Shown: one piece after another, positions 21,015 through 29,355 of the stretch
Layout of the letters: every line of letters begins with the position of its first letter
How positions within the stretch are numbered: position 1 is the stretch's first letter
Source of the DNA: Nakamurella lactea DSM 19367
GTDB lineage: Bacteria > Actinomycetota > Actinomycetes > Mycobacteriales > Nakamurellaceae
Length of the DNA: 64,000 bases
Assembly (NCBI RefSeq): GCF_000426645.1
Contig: NZ_KE384550.1
Location: forward strand, 270,733-334,732
Direction: 5' to 3'
The notes under the pieces: model-generated
Database searches by the model: none
What the model was told of the DNA's origin: nothing
What the model saw: only the letters and a program-made list of their open reading frames with translations
Position numbers and translations under genes: made by a program

Positions 21015-21949
21015 TTGAGCTTCGGGTCGAGGGCGTCGCGCAGTGCGTCACCGAGGATGACGAACGCCAGCACGGTCAACACGAGACACCCGAGCGGGAA
21101 CAGCAGCAGGTATTGGGAACCGGCGGCGAAACGCTCGGAGCCGTTGCTGATCAGGATCCCCCAGCTGACGGCCGGCGGACGCACCCCGATACCGAGGAAC
21201 GCCAGCACCGCCTCGGTGCCGATCACCCCGGCGATCGCGGTCGGGACCAGCGCGGTGACGGTACCGATGGCGTTCGGCAGCACGTGCCGGACCATGATCC
21301 GCAGGTCGGAGGCGCCGAGCACCCTGGCGGCCACCACATAGTCGAGGTTCTTGGTCTCCAACACGTTCGCCCGGACGTACCGGGTGTAGCCCATCCAGCC
21401 GAACAAGGTCAGCACCAGCGCCGGCTGCAGGATGCTGCCGAGCACCCCACTGGTCTCCGCGCCGTGGAACAACGACAGCAGCAGCAGCGCCGCCAGCAGC
21501 AGCGGGATCACCAGGAACACCTCGACCGCCCGGGAGATGATGGTGTCCACCCAGCCCAGGTAGAAGCCGGCCAAGGTGCCGAGGGTCACCCCGATCAGCA
21601 CCGACAGGCCGACCACGATGAAGGCCAGTAGCAGCGACGGCCGGGCCCCGTAGACAACGCCGGCCAGCATGTCGCAGCCGGTGATGTCGGTGCCGAACGG
21701 GTGCGCGCCGCCGAATCCCTGCGGCGGGATGCCGGAGTCGGCGATGTCGCAGTGCTGTGGGTCCTGCGAGGTGAACAGCTTCGGGAACAGCGCCACCACC
21801 AGGAAGAACAGCGCGACCAGCGCCGCGATGATCACCTCGGGACGACGCCGCAGGGTGCGGAAGGCGTCCCCCCAGATCGAACCGCCGCCGCGGCCCTCCT
21901 CGGGATTCTGCTCCTCGGTGATCAACACCTGAACGGTCTGGTCACTCAT
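21011..21949 (-). CDS. dppC: Dipeptide/oligopeptide ABC transporter permease, DppC type
   Basis: 312 aa inner-membrane protein. After a cytoplasmic N-terminus, TM1 is at about residues 35-58 (VIIAALVALFFLVVALFPKL). The typical outer loop HPFGTDITGCDMLAGVVYGA and five further helices follow. The EAA loop that contacts the ATPases is in RVLGASDLRIMVRHVLPNAI. It ends in GDALRDALDPKLK, as DppC proteins do. It lies 66 bp downstream of DppB, the largest gap between transporter genes in this unit apart from that before DppB. Confidence 0.92.
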   Translation of the reverse strand: MSDQTVQVLITEEQNPEEGRGGGSIWGDAFRTLRRRPEVIIAALVALFFLVVALFPKLFTSQDPQHCDIADSGIPPQGFGGAHPFGTDITGCDMLAGVVYGARPSLLLAFIVVGLSVLIGVTLGTLAGFYLGWVDTIISRAVEVFLVIPLLLAALLLLSLFHGAETSGVLGSILQPALVLTLFGWMGYTRYVRANVLETKNLDYVVAARVLGASDLRIMVRHVLPNAIGTVTALVPTAIAGVIGTEAVLAFLGIGVRPPAVSWGILISNGSERFAAGSQYLLLFPLGCLVLTVLAFVILGDALRDALDPKLK

Positions 21950-22015
21950 AGGGCCCCCTTCCGCTCGTCCCTCGCGAAGGTGACCCAGCCGGCAACATGA
22001 TTCGCTCGCATGCGC

Positions 22016-23020
22016 TCACTCATAACGAATCCTCGGGTCGAGGGCGGCGTAGAGCAGGTCGACCAGGATCATCACCACGATGGTGACGATGGCCAAGAGC
22101 GTCACGATGCCGATGATCAGCGACACGTCGCTGTCCCGCACCGCGTTCCACAGCAGGCCACCCATGCCGTAGATGTTCATCACGCCCTCGGTGATCACCG
22201 CGCCGGCCAACGCCTCGGTGAAGACGATGCCGACCGCAGTGGCGACCGGGATGGACGAGTTCCGCACGATGTGGAACACCCGGACGTGCCGCTCGGACAG
22301 ACCCTTGGACCGGGCGGCCCGGACATGGTCGGAGTTGTAGTTCTCCAGCTGGGCGGCCCGGACCAGCCGGATGAACGCGGCCGACCCGGCCAGGCCGAGC
22401 AGGATGCCGGGAATGATCACGGTGATCATCGGGTGGTCGGAGTCGAACGACGGCTTGAACAGCAACGCGATGAAGCTGTCCGACCCGAACTGCTTCTTGG
22501 CCCAGGTGTACACCGGAACGGTGATCACGTAGCGGTAGACCAGCAGCATGACGAATACCGGCAGCGCGTCGATCATCACCGAGAAACCGCGGATGCCGTG
22601 ATCGACGACCTTGCCCCGGCGGCGCGCCGCGGTCGACCCGAGGAACATCCCGACGACCAGCCAGGTCGCGGTCACCACCAGGAACAGCCGGAAGCTGTTC
22701 GGTGCCGCTGTTGCGACGATAGAGGTGATCTCGCGGCCGCGCAGGTTGGTGCCGAAGTCGCCGCTCAGGTAGTCCTTGAGCCGGTTGACGAACGGCCCGA
22801 AACACGGATTGCCCAGCTGGTTGTAGCACGGGTCGTCAAGGCCGAACCGGGCCGAAACGGCGGACAGCTGAGCCTGGGTGGGAACCCGGTCGCCGAAGAA
22901 CGCCAGCGCCGGATTGCCGTTGAGCTGAATGGCGAAGGTGGTGAGCAGGTGCAGCAGGAAGATCACCAGGAACAACGTCAGAATCCCCTGCAGCACCCGC
23001 CGCAGGACGTATCGACCCAC
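22016..23020 (-). CDS. dppB: Dipeptide/oligopeptide ABC transporter permease, DppB type
   Basis: 334 aa. N-terminal MGRYVLRRVLQGILTLFLVI is the classical DppB first helix. A large outer domain of about 100 residues and five more helices follow. The EAA loop lies in RAARSKGLSERHVRVFHIVR, and the C-terminus is VDLLYAALDPRIRYE. The start is the GTG at 23018-23020, which agrees with the family N-terminus. This start codon is inside one arm of a perfect 15-bp inverted repeat (23017-23051), so translation initiation may be hindered by RNA structure. Confidence 0.92.
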   Translation of the reverse strand: MGRYVLRRVLQGILTLFLVIFLLHLLTTFAIQLNGNPALAFFGDRVPTQAQLSAVSARFGLDDPCYNQLGNPCFGPFVNRLKDYLSGDFGTNLRGREITSIVATAAPNSFRLFLVVTATWLVVGMFLGSTAARRRGKVVDHGIRGFSVMIDALPVFVMLLVYRYVITVPVYTWAKKQFGSDSFIALLFKPSFDSDHPMITVIIPGILLGLAGSAAFIRLVRAAQLENYNSDHVRAARSKGLSERHVRVFHIVRNSSIPVATAVGIVFTEALAGAVITEGVMNIYGMGGLLWNAVRDSDVSLIIGIVTLLAIVTIVVMILVDLLYAALDPRIRYE

Positions 23021-23051
23021 CCGTCAGCCCCTGATCGGGGCTGACGGGTGG
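23017..23051 (-). promoter_or_regulatory. Intercistronic hairpin covering the dppB start codon
   Basis: Arms CCACCCGTCAGCCCC (23017-23031) and GGGGCTGACGGGTGG (23037-23051) pair perfectly over 15 bp with a 5-nt loop, directly between the binding-protein stop (23071) and the dppB GTG (23018-23020). It can stabilise or terminate the binding-protein mRNA and would pair the dppB start codon. Both effects would favour more binding protein than permease. Confidence 0.75.
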
Positions 23052-23070
23052 ACCGGTGCCGGGCGCCTGG

Positions 23071-24819
23071 TCACTCGTTGATCGTCAGCAGGCGCAGCTT
23101 GACCGCACCACTGAACGGGTCGAGCACCACGTTGCTGAGCCGCTCGCTGTAGAACGCGACGTTCTGCGAGAAGCTGATCGGGGCGGACGGGAAGTCGGCA
23201 GCCAGGATCTTCTCGGCGTCCTGGTACTTCTTGACCGCTTCGTCCAACGTCGGGGCAGCGTCGCCCGCCTTGATCGCGTCGGTGAATTTCTGGTTGTAGT
23301 AGCCGAGGCTGGTGTTGCCAACCTTCGGGTCGTTGCTTCCGTAGGGCCCGGACAGGTAGTTCTCGTTCAGCGGGTAGTCCGGGAACCAGTTCGACCGCAT
23401 GATGCCGGTGAATTCACGCGCGGCCCGGCGCTTGAAGAAGTCCGGGGACGGATCCAGCTGGTACGGGATGCCCAGGTTCAGCTGGATCGAGTCGCCGATC
23501 GCCTTGAAGTACTGCACCGTCGTCTCGTCCATGCCGAGGTGGATGGTCAGCTTCTTGCCGGCCGGCCAGCCGCCGGCCTTGGCCAGCGCGGCCTTGGCGG
23601 CCGCCGGGTCGAACTTGCACCACTCACAGGTGCCGGCAACGCCGCCGGGCACGCCGTCGGGGACGACCCAGCTGTCGGCCGCAACGGCCTGGCCCGGCAG
23701 GATCTTGTCGATGATGGTCTTACGGTCGATGGCCATCGAGATCGCTTTACGGAATTCAAGGTTGTTGAACGGCGCGCCCAGGTACAGCGGGAAACCGATG
23801 TAGGTGAGAGCGGCACCGGGGCCGGTCACCTTGCGAGACGACAGGTCCGGATCGGCGTTGGCCGAGGCCCACTGGGCCGGCGGCGGCGAGGACACGTCGA
23901 TGTCGCCGGCCTGGAAGTCCGGCCACGACGACTTGCCCTTGTACTCGGTCCATTCGATGCCCGCGTAGTTCGGGGTCTCGTTGAGCGTGTAGCCGTCCCA
24001 CTTGCTGGCGACCAGCTTCTGCCCCTGGTCCCACTCGTCGATCTTGAACGGGCCGTTGCCGATCGGCTTGACCGCACAGGCCGGAATGTCGTCCAAGCAG
24101 GCCTTGGCGATCGGGAAGAAGCCGGTATAACCGAGCATGGTGGCGAAGCCGGAGAACGGTGCAGTGAGCGTGACCTGCAGGGTCAGCGGGTCGACGATCT
24201 TGAGGCCCGACAGCTCCTTGGCCGTCGGTTCCTTGCTGACGGTGACCTTGCCGTCCTCTTCGTCCCACTCGCCCTGCATGTCGTCGTAGCCGGCGATGCG
24301 CTCGAAGAAGTAGTTGTTCTGCATCGCATTCGGGCCGTACGCGGCGTAGTTCCAGGCGCGGGCGAACGCCGCGGCGTCCACCGCCTCGCCGTTCTGGAAC
24401 TTCAGCCCGTCCTTGATCTTGATGGTCCAGACGGTGTTGTCCTTATTGGTGATGTCCTCGGCCACGTAGTTGTACGGCTTGGTGGTCTTGGGGTCGTAGC
24501 GCACCAGGCCGTCATAGACCACATCCAGCACGCTGATGTTGTCGGCGGCGTTCGAGTCCATCGGGAGCAGGGTGGGGGTGTCCTGGCTCAGCACCTCTTT
24601 CAGGATTGCGTCGCTGGCCGGCGCGGCGGTGCCACCTTCCGTGCCGCCGGTCGCGGTCTCACCGGCCGAGGTCGTCGGGCCTCCAGCGTCCGAGGTGGCG
24701 CTGCCGGCACCTCCCTCCGGCGTGGAACCGCCGGTGCTGCCCTGGTCCGCAGTGGACGAACAGGCGGTCAGCACGACGGAAGCCGCGGCAACGGCCGCGA
24801 CGAGTCGTCCGAGTTTCAC
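23071..24819 (-). CDS. dppA: Peptide ABC transporter substrate-binding lipoprotein, DppA/OppA type
   Basis: 582 aa. The lipoprotein signal MKLGRLVAAVAAASVVLTAC has its lipobox Cys at residue 20, followed by a Ser/Gly/Thr-rich linker. The mature part is a family 5 solute-binding protein: VYDGLVRYDPKTTKPYNYVA, TVWTIKIKDGLKFQNGEAVD and the late region EFRKAISMAIDRKTIIDKIL. It captures peptide-like substrates at the outer face of the membrane. The start is GTG with GGAGG 6 nt before it. It is the first gene of the dpp - amidotransferase - serine hydrolase unit. A 7-bp-arm palindrome lies in its leader at 24856-24871. Confidence 0.93.
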   Translation of the reverse strand: MKLGRLVAAVAAASVVLTACSSTADQGSTGGSTPEGGAGSATSDAGGPTTSAGETATGGTEGGTAAPASDAILKEVLSQDTPTLLPMDSNAADNISVLDVVYDGLVRYDPKTTKPYNYVAEDITNKDNTVWTIKIKDGLKFQNGEAVDAAAFARAWNYAAYGPNAMQNNYFFERIAGYDDMQGEWDEEDGKVTVSKEPTAKELSGLKIVDPLTLQVTLTAPFSGFATMLGYTGFFPIAKACLDDIPACAVKPIGNGPFKIDEWDQGQKLVASKWDGYTLNETPNYAGIEWTEYKGKSSWPDFQAGDIDVSSPPPAQWASANADPDLSSRKVTGPGAALTYIGFPLYLGAPFNNLEFRKAISMAIDRKTIIDKILPGQAVAADSWVVPDGVPGGVAGTCEWCKFDPAAAKAALAKAGGWPAGKKLTIHLGMDETTVQYFKAIGDSIQLNLGIPYQLDPSPDFFKRRAAREFTGIMRSNWFPDYPLNENYLSGPYGSNDPKVGNTSLGYYNQKFTDAIKAGDAAPTLDEAVKKYQDAEKILAADFPSAPISFSQNVAFYSERLSNVVLDPFSGAVKLRLLTINE

Positions 24820-24855
24820 GTTCTACCTCCAGTTGGTGGGCGCCTGGCGCCGGAA

Positions 24856-24871
24856 CCGCCGGAACCGGCGG
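24856..24871. promoter_or_regulatory. Palindrome in the leader of the dipeptide-binding protein gene
   Basis: CCGCCGG and CCGGCGG flank AA, 37-52 nt before the GTG start. It may be an operator or a small leader hairpin; high local G+C makes chance symmetry possible. Confidence 0.35.
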
Positions 24872-25051
24872 GGCCTTCGCAGGATCCTGCCCCATCGAAG
24901 GGGTCGGATGTAAGTACCGTCACGAGTTCGTAACCAGATTCGGAACAAAATTACGCGACGGAAACCTGCGCCGACGCCGACCGGCTGCGGTGGGTGACCG
25001 CTGTCGCCGACGGGAAACTGCAGGTAGAACGGGGCTGACGGGAGACTGCGA

Positions 25052-25663
25052 TTACGCAGCGTGTTCGGCCGACTTCCGTGGATCGATGATCCGGTCCGCA
25101 AGGCCGTAGTCGACCGCCTGCGCCGCGGTGAAGATCTTGTCCCGGTCGGTGTCGGCCAGCAGCTTCTCCACCGGCTGCCCGGTGTGCACACTGAGCACCT
25201 CGTTCATCTGCTCCCGGACCCGCAGCACCTCCTTCGTCTGCAGCGTCAGGTCGGTGATGGTGCCGCGATGACCGGGGATGGACGGCTGGTGCAGCAGTGC
25301 CCTGGCGTGCGGCAGCAGGGCGCGCCTGCCGGCCGTGCCGGCCGCCAGGATCACCGCGGCACCCGAGGCCGCCTGGCCGACACAGGTGGTCGCGATCGGC
25401 GACTGGACGAACTGCATGGTGTCGTAGATGGCCATGGTCGCGGACATCGATCCGCCGGGCGAGTTGATGTACAGGCCGATCTCCTGGTCGACCGTCTCGC
25501 CGTCCAGATAGAGCAGCTGGGCGACCACGACATTCGCCACGTCGTCGTCGATCTCGGTGCCCAGATAGATGATCCGGCCGGACAGCAAGCGGGAGAACAC
25601 ATCGGTGAACCGCTCGCCGGAGGGCGTGCGTTCCACCACGTTCGGGATCGAGTAATGCCCCAT
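25052..25663 (-). CDS. clpP: ATP-dependent Clp protease proteolytic subunit
   Basis: 203 aa. The catalytic residues are Ser100 ([11 protein letters not shown]), His125 (ARALLHQPS) and the Asp of DTDRDKIF at about residue 175. The oligomer-interface region [19 protein letters not shown] is normal. Substrate proteins unfolded by ClpX or ClpC are degraded in the tetradecameric chamber. It is the second gene of a pair, 2 nt after its paralogue; in actinobacteria such pairs form mixed ClpP1P2-type complexes. The usual downstream clpX gene is absent, so this could be an additional clpP3/P4-like pair rather than the housekeeping one. Confidence 0.93.
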   Translation of the reverse strand: MGHYSIPNVVERTPSGERFTDVFSRLLSGRIIYLGTEIDDDVANVVVAQLLYLDGETVDQEIGLYINSPGGSMSATMAIYDTMQFVQSPIATTCVGQAASGAAVILAAGTAGRRALLPHARALLHQPSIPGHRGTITDLTLQTKEVLRVREQMNEVLSVHTGQPVEKLLADTDRDKIFTAAQAVDYGLADRIIDPRKSAEHAA

Positions 25664-25665
25664 GA

Positions 25666-26274
25666 TCAGTACCCCATTCCGGAATTGCGGCCGGCCGGCC
25701 GGATGTCGTCGAGGCTGGAGACGACCCGATCGACGAACCCGTAGTCGCGGGCCTCATCGGCGGTGAACCAGTGGTCGCGGTCGCTGTCGATCGCGATCTG
25801 CTCGACGCTCTGACCGGTGAATCGGCTGTTGAGCCCGTTCATCACGTTCTTGGTGTGCTCCAGCGCCGCCGCCTGGATCTCCACGTCGACGGCGGTGCCC
25901 TGGACGCCCGCCGATCCCTCGTGCATCAGAATCATGCTGTGCGGCAGCGAGAATCGCTTGCCGGGAGTGCCGGCGGACAGCAGCACCTGGCCCATGCTGG
26001 CGGCCAGGCCCATCGCCACCGTCACCACGTCCGGCTTGATGGCGCACATGGTGTCGTAGATGGCCAGCCCGGCCGACACCGAGCCGCCCGGCGAGTTGAT
26101 CAGGAACAGGATGTCCCGTCGCGGATCCTCCTCGGCGAGCAACAGCAACTGGGCGCAGAGCCGGTTGGCGATCGGGTCGTTCACCTCCTCGCCGAGTTGG
26201 ATGATGCGCTGGTTCTGCAGCCGGGTGATCAGCTGATCACCGAGCCGGTCCGTCGGTGTCTCGGTTGTCGTCAT
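25666..26274 (-). CDS. clpP: ATP-dependent Clp protease proteolytic subunit (first of the pair)
   Basis: 202 aa. The triad is Ser93 ([11 protein letters not shown]), His118 (SMILMHEGS) and Asp167 (DSDRDHWF). [18 protein letters not shown] is the conserved handle-proximal segment. The first 15 residues ([20 protein letters not shown]) may include a short propeptide. It diverges from the cation transporter gene with a 104-bp gap, where the small palindrome CTGCT-GAG-AGCAG lies. No gene for a ClpX/ClpC partner or a regulator is adjacent. Confidence 0.93.
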   Translation of the reverse strand: MTTTETPTDRLGDQLITRLQNQRIIQLGEEVNDPIANRLCAQLLLLAEEDPRRDILFLINSPGGSVSAGLAIYDTMCAIKPDVVTVAMGLAASMGQVLLSAGTPGKRFSLPHSMILMHEGSAGVQGTAVDVEIQAAALEHTKNVMNGLNSRFTGQSVEQIAIDSDRDHWFTADEARDYGFVDRVVSSLDDIRPAGRNSGMGY

Positions 26275-26378
26275 GGCCTCGACGATGCCCGGCCCGGCCG
26301 GCCAGGGGCCAGCGGATCAACTGACAGCGGATCTGCTGAGAGCAGCGAGCACGAGACCTCCGGTGCGAGGATGGCGAA

Positions 26379-27344
26379 GTGATCGCCACCGAAGCGAAAC
26401 CCGAGGATCCGCAGCAGGAGTCCAGCGGCAGCACCTTCACCGTGCTGGTCGCGTTCGCCGCGAACCTGATCATCGCGATCGCCAAGTCGATCGCCGCGAT
26501 GCTCACCTCGTCCGCCTCGCTGGTCGCCGAGGCCGCGCACTCGTGGGCGGACGCCGGCAACGAGGTGTTCCTGCTGATCGCCGACCGCCGGTCGAAGCAG
26601 GAGCCGGACGAGACCCATCCGCTCGGGCACGGCCGGGAGACCTACGTCTGGTCGCTGTTCGCGGCGCTCGGGCTGTTCGTCGCCGGGGCAGCGGTGTCCA
26701 TCACCCACGGCGTCACCGAGCTGCTGGACCCGGAACCGGCCAGCAACTTCGTCATCGGATACATCGTGCTGGCCATCGCGTTCGTCTTCGAGGGACTGTC
26801 GCTGCTGCAGAGCCTGCGGCAGGCCCGACGGGAAGCCGGCGAGCTGCACCGGGACGTGATCGAGCACGTGATGCGGACGTCCGACCCGACGCTGCGGGCG
26901 GTGGTGTTCGAGGACACCGCGGCGCTGATCGGCCTGCTGATCGCCGGCCTGGCGCTGCTGGCGCACGAACTCACCGGCTCGTCGGTGCCGGACGCCCTCG
27001 GATCGATCCTGGTCGGGCTGCTGCTCGGAGTGGTCGCACTGGTGCTGATCAACCGGAACCGACGGTTCCTGGTCGGCGAGATGGCCGACGAACGGACCAG
27101 GACGGCGGTGCTGACATCGCTGCTGGAGCAACCGGAGGTCGATCGGGTGACGTACCTGCGCCTGGAGATCGTCGGCCCGCGGATGATCAACGTGGTCGGT
27201 GACGTCGACCTGGCCGGCGACGCGCACGAGCACAACGTGGCGATCATGTTGCGGGCCCTGGAGGCCAAGATCGCCAAGTCACCGGCGGTGGTCGGCGCGG
27301 TGCTCAGTCTGTCGGCGCCGGACGAGGAGAGCCTGCGGCCGTGA
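26379..27344 (+). CDS. Cation diffusion facilitator (CDF) family transporter
   Basis: 321 aa starting from a GTG with GAGG 8 nt upstream. Membrane helices begin at FTVLVAFAANLIIAIAKSIA. The metal site in helix 2 reads AEAAHSWADAGNEVFLL (HxxxD) and that in helix 5 FEDTAALIGLLIAGL. The cytoplasmic C-terminal domain includes VTYLRLEIVGPRMINVVGDV. The family exports Zn2+, Mn2+ or Fe2+ in exchange for protons; the HxxxD plus ED pattern does not settle the metal. It is a single-gene unit, convergent with the D-threonine-aldolase-like gene. Confidence 0.9.
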   Translation: MIATEAKPEDPQQESSGSTFTVLVAFAANLIIAIAKSIAAMLTSSASLVAEAAHSWADAGNEVFLLIADRRSKQEPDETHPLGHGRETYVWSLFAALGLFVAGAAVSITHGVTELLDPEPASNFVIGYIVLAIAFVFEGLSLLQSLRQARREAGELHRDVIEHVMRTSDPTLRAVVFEDTAALIGLLIAGLALLAHELTGSSVPDALGSILVGLLLGVVALVLINRNRRFLVGEMADERTRTAVLTSLLEQPEVDRVTYLRLEIVGPRMINVVGDVDLAGDAHEHNVAIMLRALEAKIAKSPAVVGAVLSLSAPDEESLRP

Positions 27345-27363
27345 GCTGACTGTCGGCGGCCGC
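27335..27363. terminator. Possible bidirectional terminator
   Basis: GCGGCCG (27335-27341) and CGGCCGC (27357-27363) are inverted repeats that surround the stop codon of the cation transporter gene and lie just past the end of the convergent gene. The stem is only 7 bp, so support is modest. Confidence 0.4.
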
Positions 27364-27364
27364 T

Positions 27365-28474
27365 TCAGTGCCGTCCGACGATCGGCCACTCCTCGGTGTG
27401 ACCGTCCGGGTGCACGGCCAACAGCTTGCTCCACATGTTCGTGGTGCCGCAGGCGTGGTGCGGGATCACCCTCAGCAGGTCGCCGACCTTCAAGCGATCG
27501 GTACCGGATCCGGCGAGAAACCCGTGCTCCTCGTTGGTCTCGATGAACTGCAGGTCGGAGACCGGCGAGCCGTCGAGGTTCACCAGAGTTCCGGCGCCCT
27601 TCATCTTGGAGATCGAGTCAGCACTCATCGCCTTCGACCCGGCGTCGATGATCGCCGAGCCGTCCCGGTTCACCGACACCACACGGGTCACCACCGACGA
27701 GGCGCACTGCCCGATTTCGCAACTGCCGAGCGCGGTCTGGTTGCCGTCGAAGTAGACGTAGGTACCTGGCCGGCCTTCGGTGACGCCCTCGGCGAACGGA
27801 GCCGACCGCATCCCAGGGGTCGAGCCGACCGAGACGATGGCGCATTCGTGGCCGGCCGCACCGAGTTCCGCCGCGACGGCCGCCAGCCGGGCCCCGACGT
27901 CGGTGCCGGCAATGTCCAACGCCGACCGATCGCCGAGATAGCCGGCGAGCTGGCCCTCGTGGGTGATGACCCCGCGCAACTCGATGCCGGGCAACGTCTT
28001 CAGTTGATTCTGGACGGCGAGCGCATTCGCCGGCAGCACCCCGGTGCGACCCTGGCCGGTGTCGATGTCCAACAGATAGCCGACGGTGACGCCGGCCGCG
28101 GTTGCCGCCTGCGAGATCGGCTCGGCCACCGCGAACGAGTCGACGATGATCGTCAGCCCGGCGGCCATCTCAACGACGAACTCCACCTTGCCCGGCCCGA
28201 CGGGCTGATGGGCCCAGAGCAGGCCGGTGAACCCGGCGGCCGTCAGTTCGCGAACCTCGGCCGGCGTCGAGCAGGTGAAGCCGATGGCGCCGGCCGCCCG
28301 CTGTCGCTGCGCGACCTGGACGCACTTGGAGGTCTTGAAGTGTGGCCGGAGCGAGACTCCCGCTTCGGCGAAAATCGCTGCGGTGGCGGCGATATTCGCA
28401 TCCATCCGAGCAACATCGACGGTGAACACCGGGGTCTGGACGGTGGACCAATCGGTCTGGGCGAGCGCGGCCAT
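27365..28474 (-). CDS. D-threonine aldolase-like PLP enzyme (alanine racemase fold)
   Basis: 369 aa. The N-terminal alanine-racemase-type barrel carries the PLP lysine at about residue 47 in RPHFKTSKC. YLLDIDTGQGRTGV and VSVGSTPGMR follow, and the C-terminal D-serine-dehydratase-like domain has the metal-binding HxC in IPHHACGTTNMW. Family members cleave beta-hydroxy-D-amino acids to glycine and an aldehyde, or dehydrate D-serine, with PLP and a divalent metal. It overlaps the amidohydrolase stop by 1 nt (TGATG at 28474) and is the third gene after the D-aminoacylase, consistent with D-amino acid breakdown. Confidence 0.85.
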   Translation of the reverse strand: MAALAQTDWSTVQTPVFTVDVARMDANIAATAAIFAEAGVSLRPHFKTSKCVQVAQRQRAAGAIGFTCSTPAEVRELTAAGFTGLLWAHQPVGPGKVEFVVEMAAGLTIIVDSFAVAEPISQAATAAGVTVGYLLDIDTGQGRTGVLPANALAVQNQLKTLPGIELRGVITHEGQLAGYLGDRSALDIAGTDVGARLAAVAAELGAAGHECAIVSVGSTPGMRSAPFAEGVTEGRPGTYVYFDGNQTALGSCEIGQCASSVVTRVVSVNRDGSAIIDAGSKAMSADSISKMKGAGTLVNLDGSPVSDLQFIETNEEHGFLAGSGTDRLKVGDLLRVIPHHACGTTNMWSKLLAVHPDGHTEEWPIVGRH

Positions 28475-29310
28475 CAGAGTTCGATCCCGAGTGCCGGCCG
28501 CTGGTCGCCGGTCAGAATCCAGTCCAAGGTCTCCTTGGCCAGTGTCGGGGCGCCTTCCGGTACCTCGATCTCACCCAGGGCCGTCAGTCCGGCGATCGCG
28601 TCGGTGGGGGTCCAGAGCGGGAAATCTGAACCGAACACCAGCTTGTCCACCACTCCCCATTCCTGCGCCCGGATCAGCGCGCGGTGCCCGTCGGCCGGTC
28701 GGAACCAGGACGCAGAGACATCGGAGAACACCCGGCGGTTCTTCCGGAGCACCACCATGGTGTCCCGCTGCCACGGGTGGCCCATGTGGGCGATGATCTG
28801 CGTCAGCCCCGGGTGCCGGCGGGCCACCTCGTCGACGACCAGCGGCTGGCTGACGTCCAGCCGGCCCTCCGGCGACGGCGTCGCGCCCATGTGCCACAAC
28901 ACGATCAGCCCGGCGTCGTCGGCCGCGCGGTAGAACGGATCGAACCGCTCGTCCCGCGGATCGAAGTGGGCCAGTACCGGGTACAGCTTGATCCCGCGCA
29001 GCCCCAGCTGCACGCCGTACCGCAGCTGCTCGAGAACGTCGTCATCGGTGGGATCCAGCGCCATGAAGCCGATGCAGTTGGTGGTCGATCGCTTGACGAA
29101 GTCGGCGATCCAGTCGTGCGGGGTGGCCACGCCGGCCCTGGTCGCCCGCAGGCCGAAGACGAAGGTCGTGCCGACCCCCGCCATCGCGGCGTCGTACTCC
29201 TCGACCGAGGTGGAGTGCGCCGGCTCCCGGTACACCGGTTCCCAGTTCTTCTCCCACTCCGGACCCCATTGTTCGGGGGTCATCGCGTGGGTATGGACGT
29301 CGAGAATCAA
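28474..29310 (-). CDS. Amidohydrolase family protein (ACMSD/PDC-hydrolase-like TIM barrel)
   Basis: 278 aa from a TTG start (MILDVHTHAMTPEQWGPEWE) with AAAGG upstream. The metal motif is DVHTH at residues 4-8; further ligands are His in VLWHMGATP and IIAHMGHPW, and the Asp in FGSDFPLWTP. The family covers hydrolases and decarboxylases acting on cyclic or amide substrates; the substrate is unknown. It lies between the D-aminoacylase (45 nt upstream) and the D-threonine-aldolase-like gene (1-nt overlap), so it should act in the same pathway. Confidence 0.85.
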   Translation of the reverse strand: MILDVHTHAMTPEQWGPEWEKNWEPVYREPAHSTSVEEYDAAMAGVGTTFVFGLRATRAGVATPHDWIADFVKRSTTNCIGFMALDPTDDDVLEQLRYGVQLGLRGIKLYPVLAHFDPRDERFDPFYRAADDAGLIVLWHMGATPSPEGRLDVSQPLVVDEVARRHPGLTQIIAHMGHPWQRDTMVVLRKNRRVFSDVSASWFRPADGHRALIRAQEWGVVDKLVFGSDFPLWTPTDAIAGLTALGEIEVPEGAPTLAKETLDWILTGDQRPALGIEL

Positions 29311-29355
29311 CTTCGGTGCCTTTCGCCTCGTCTGGTGCTCTGTTGGTCAGGTCGG

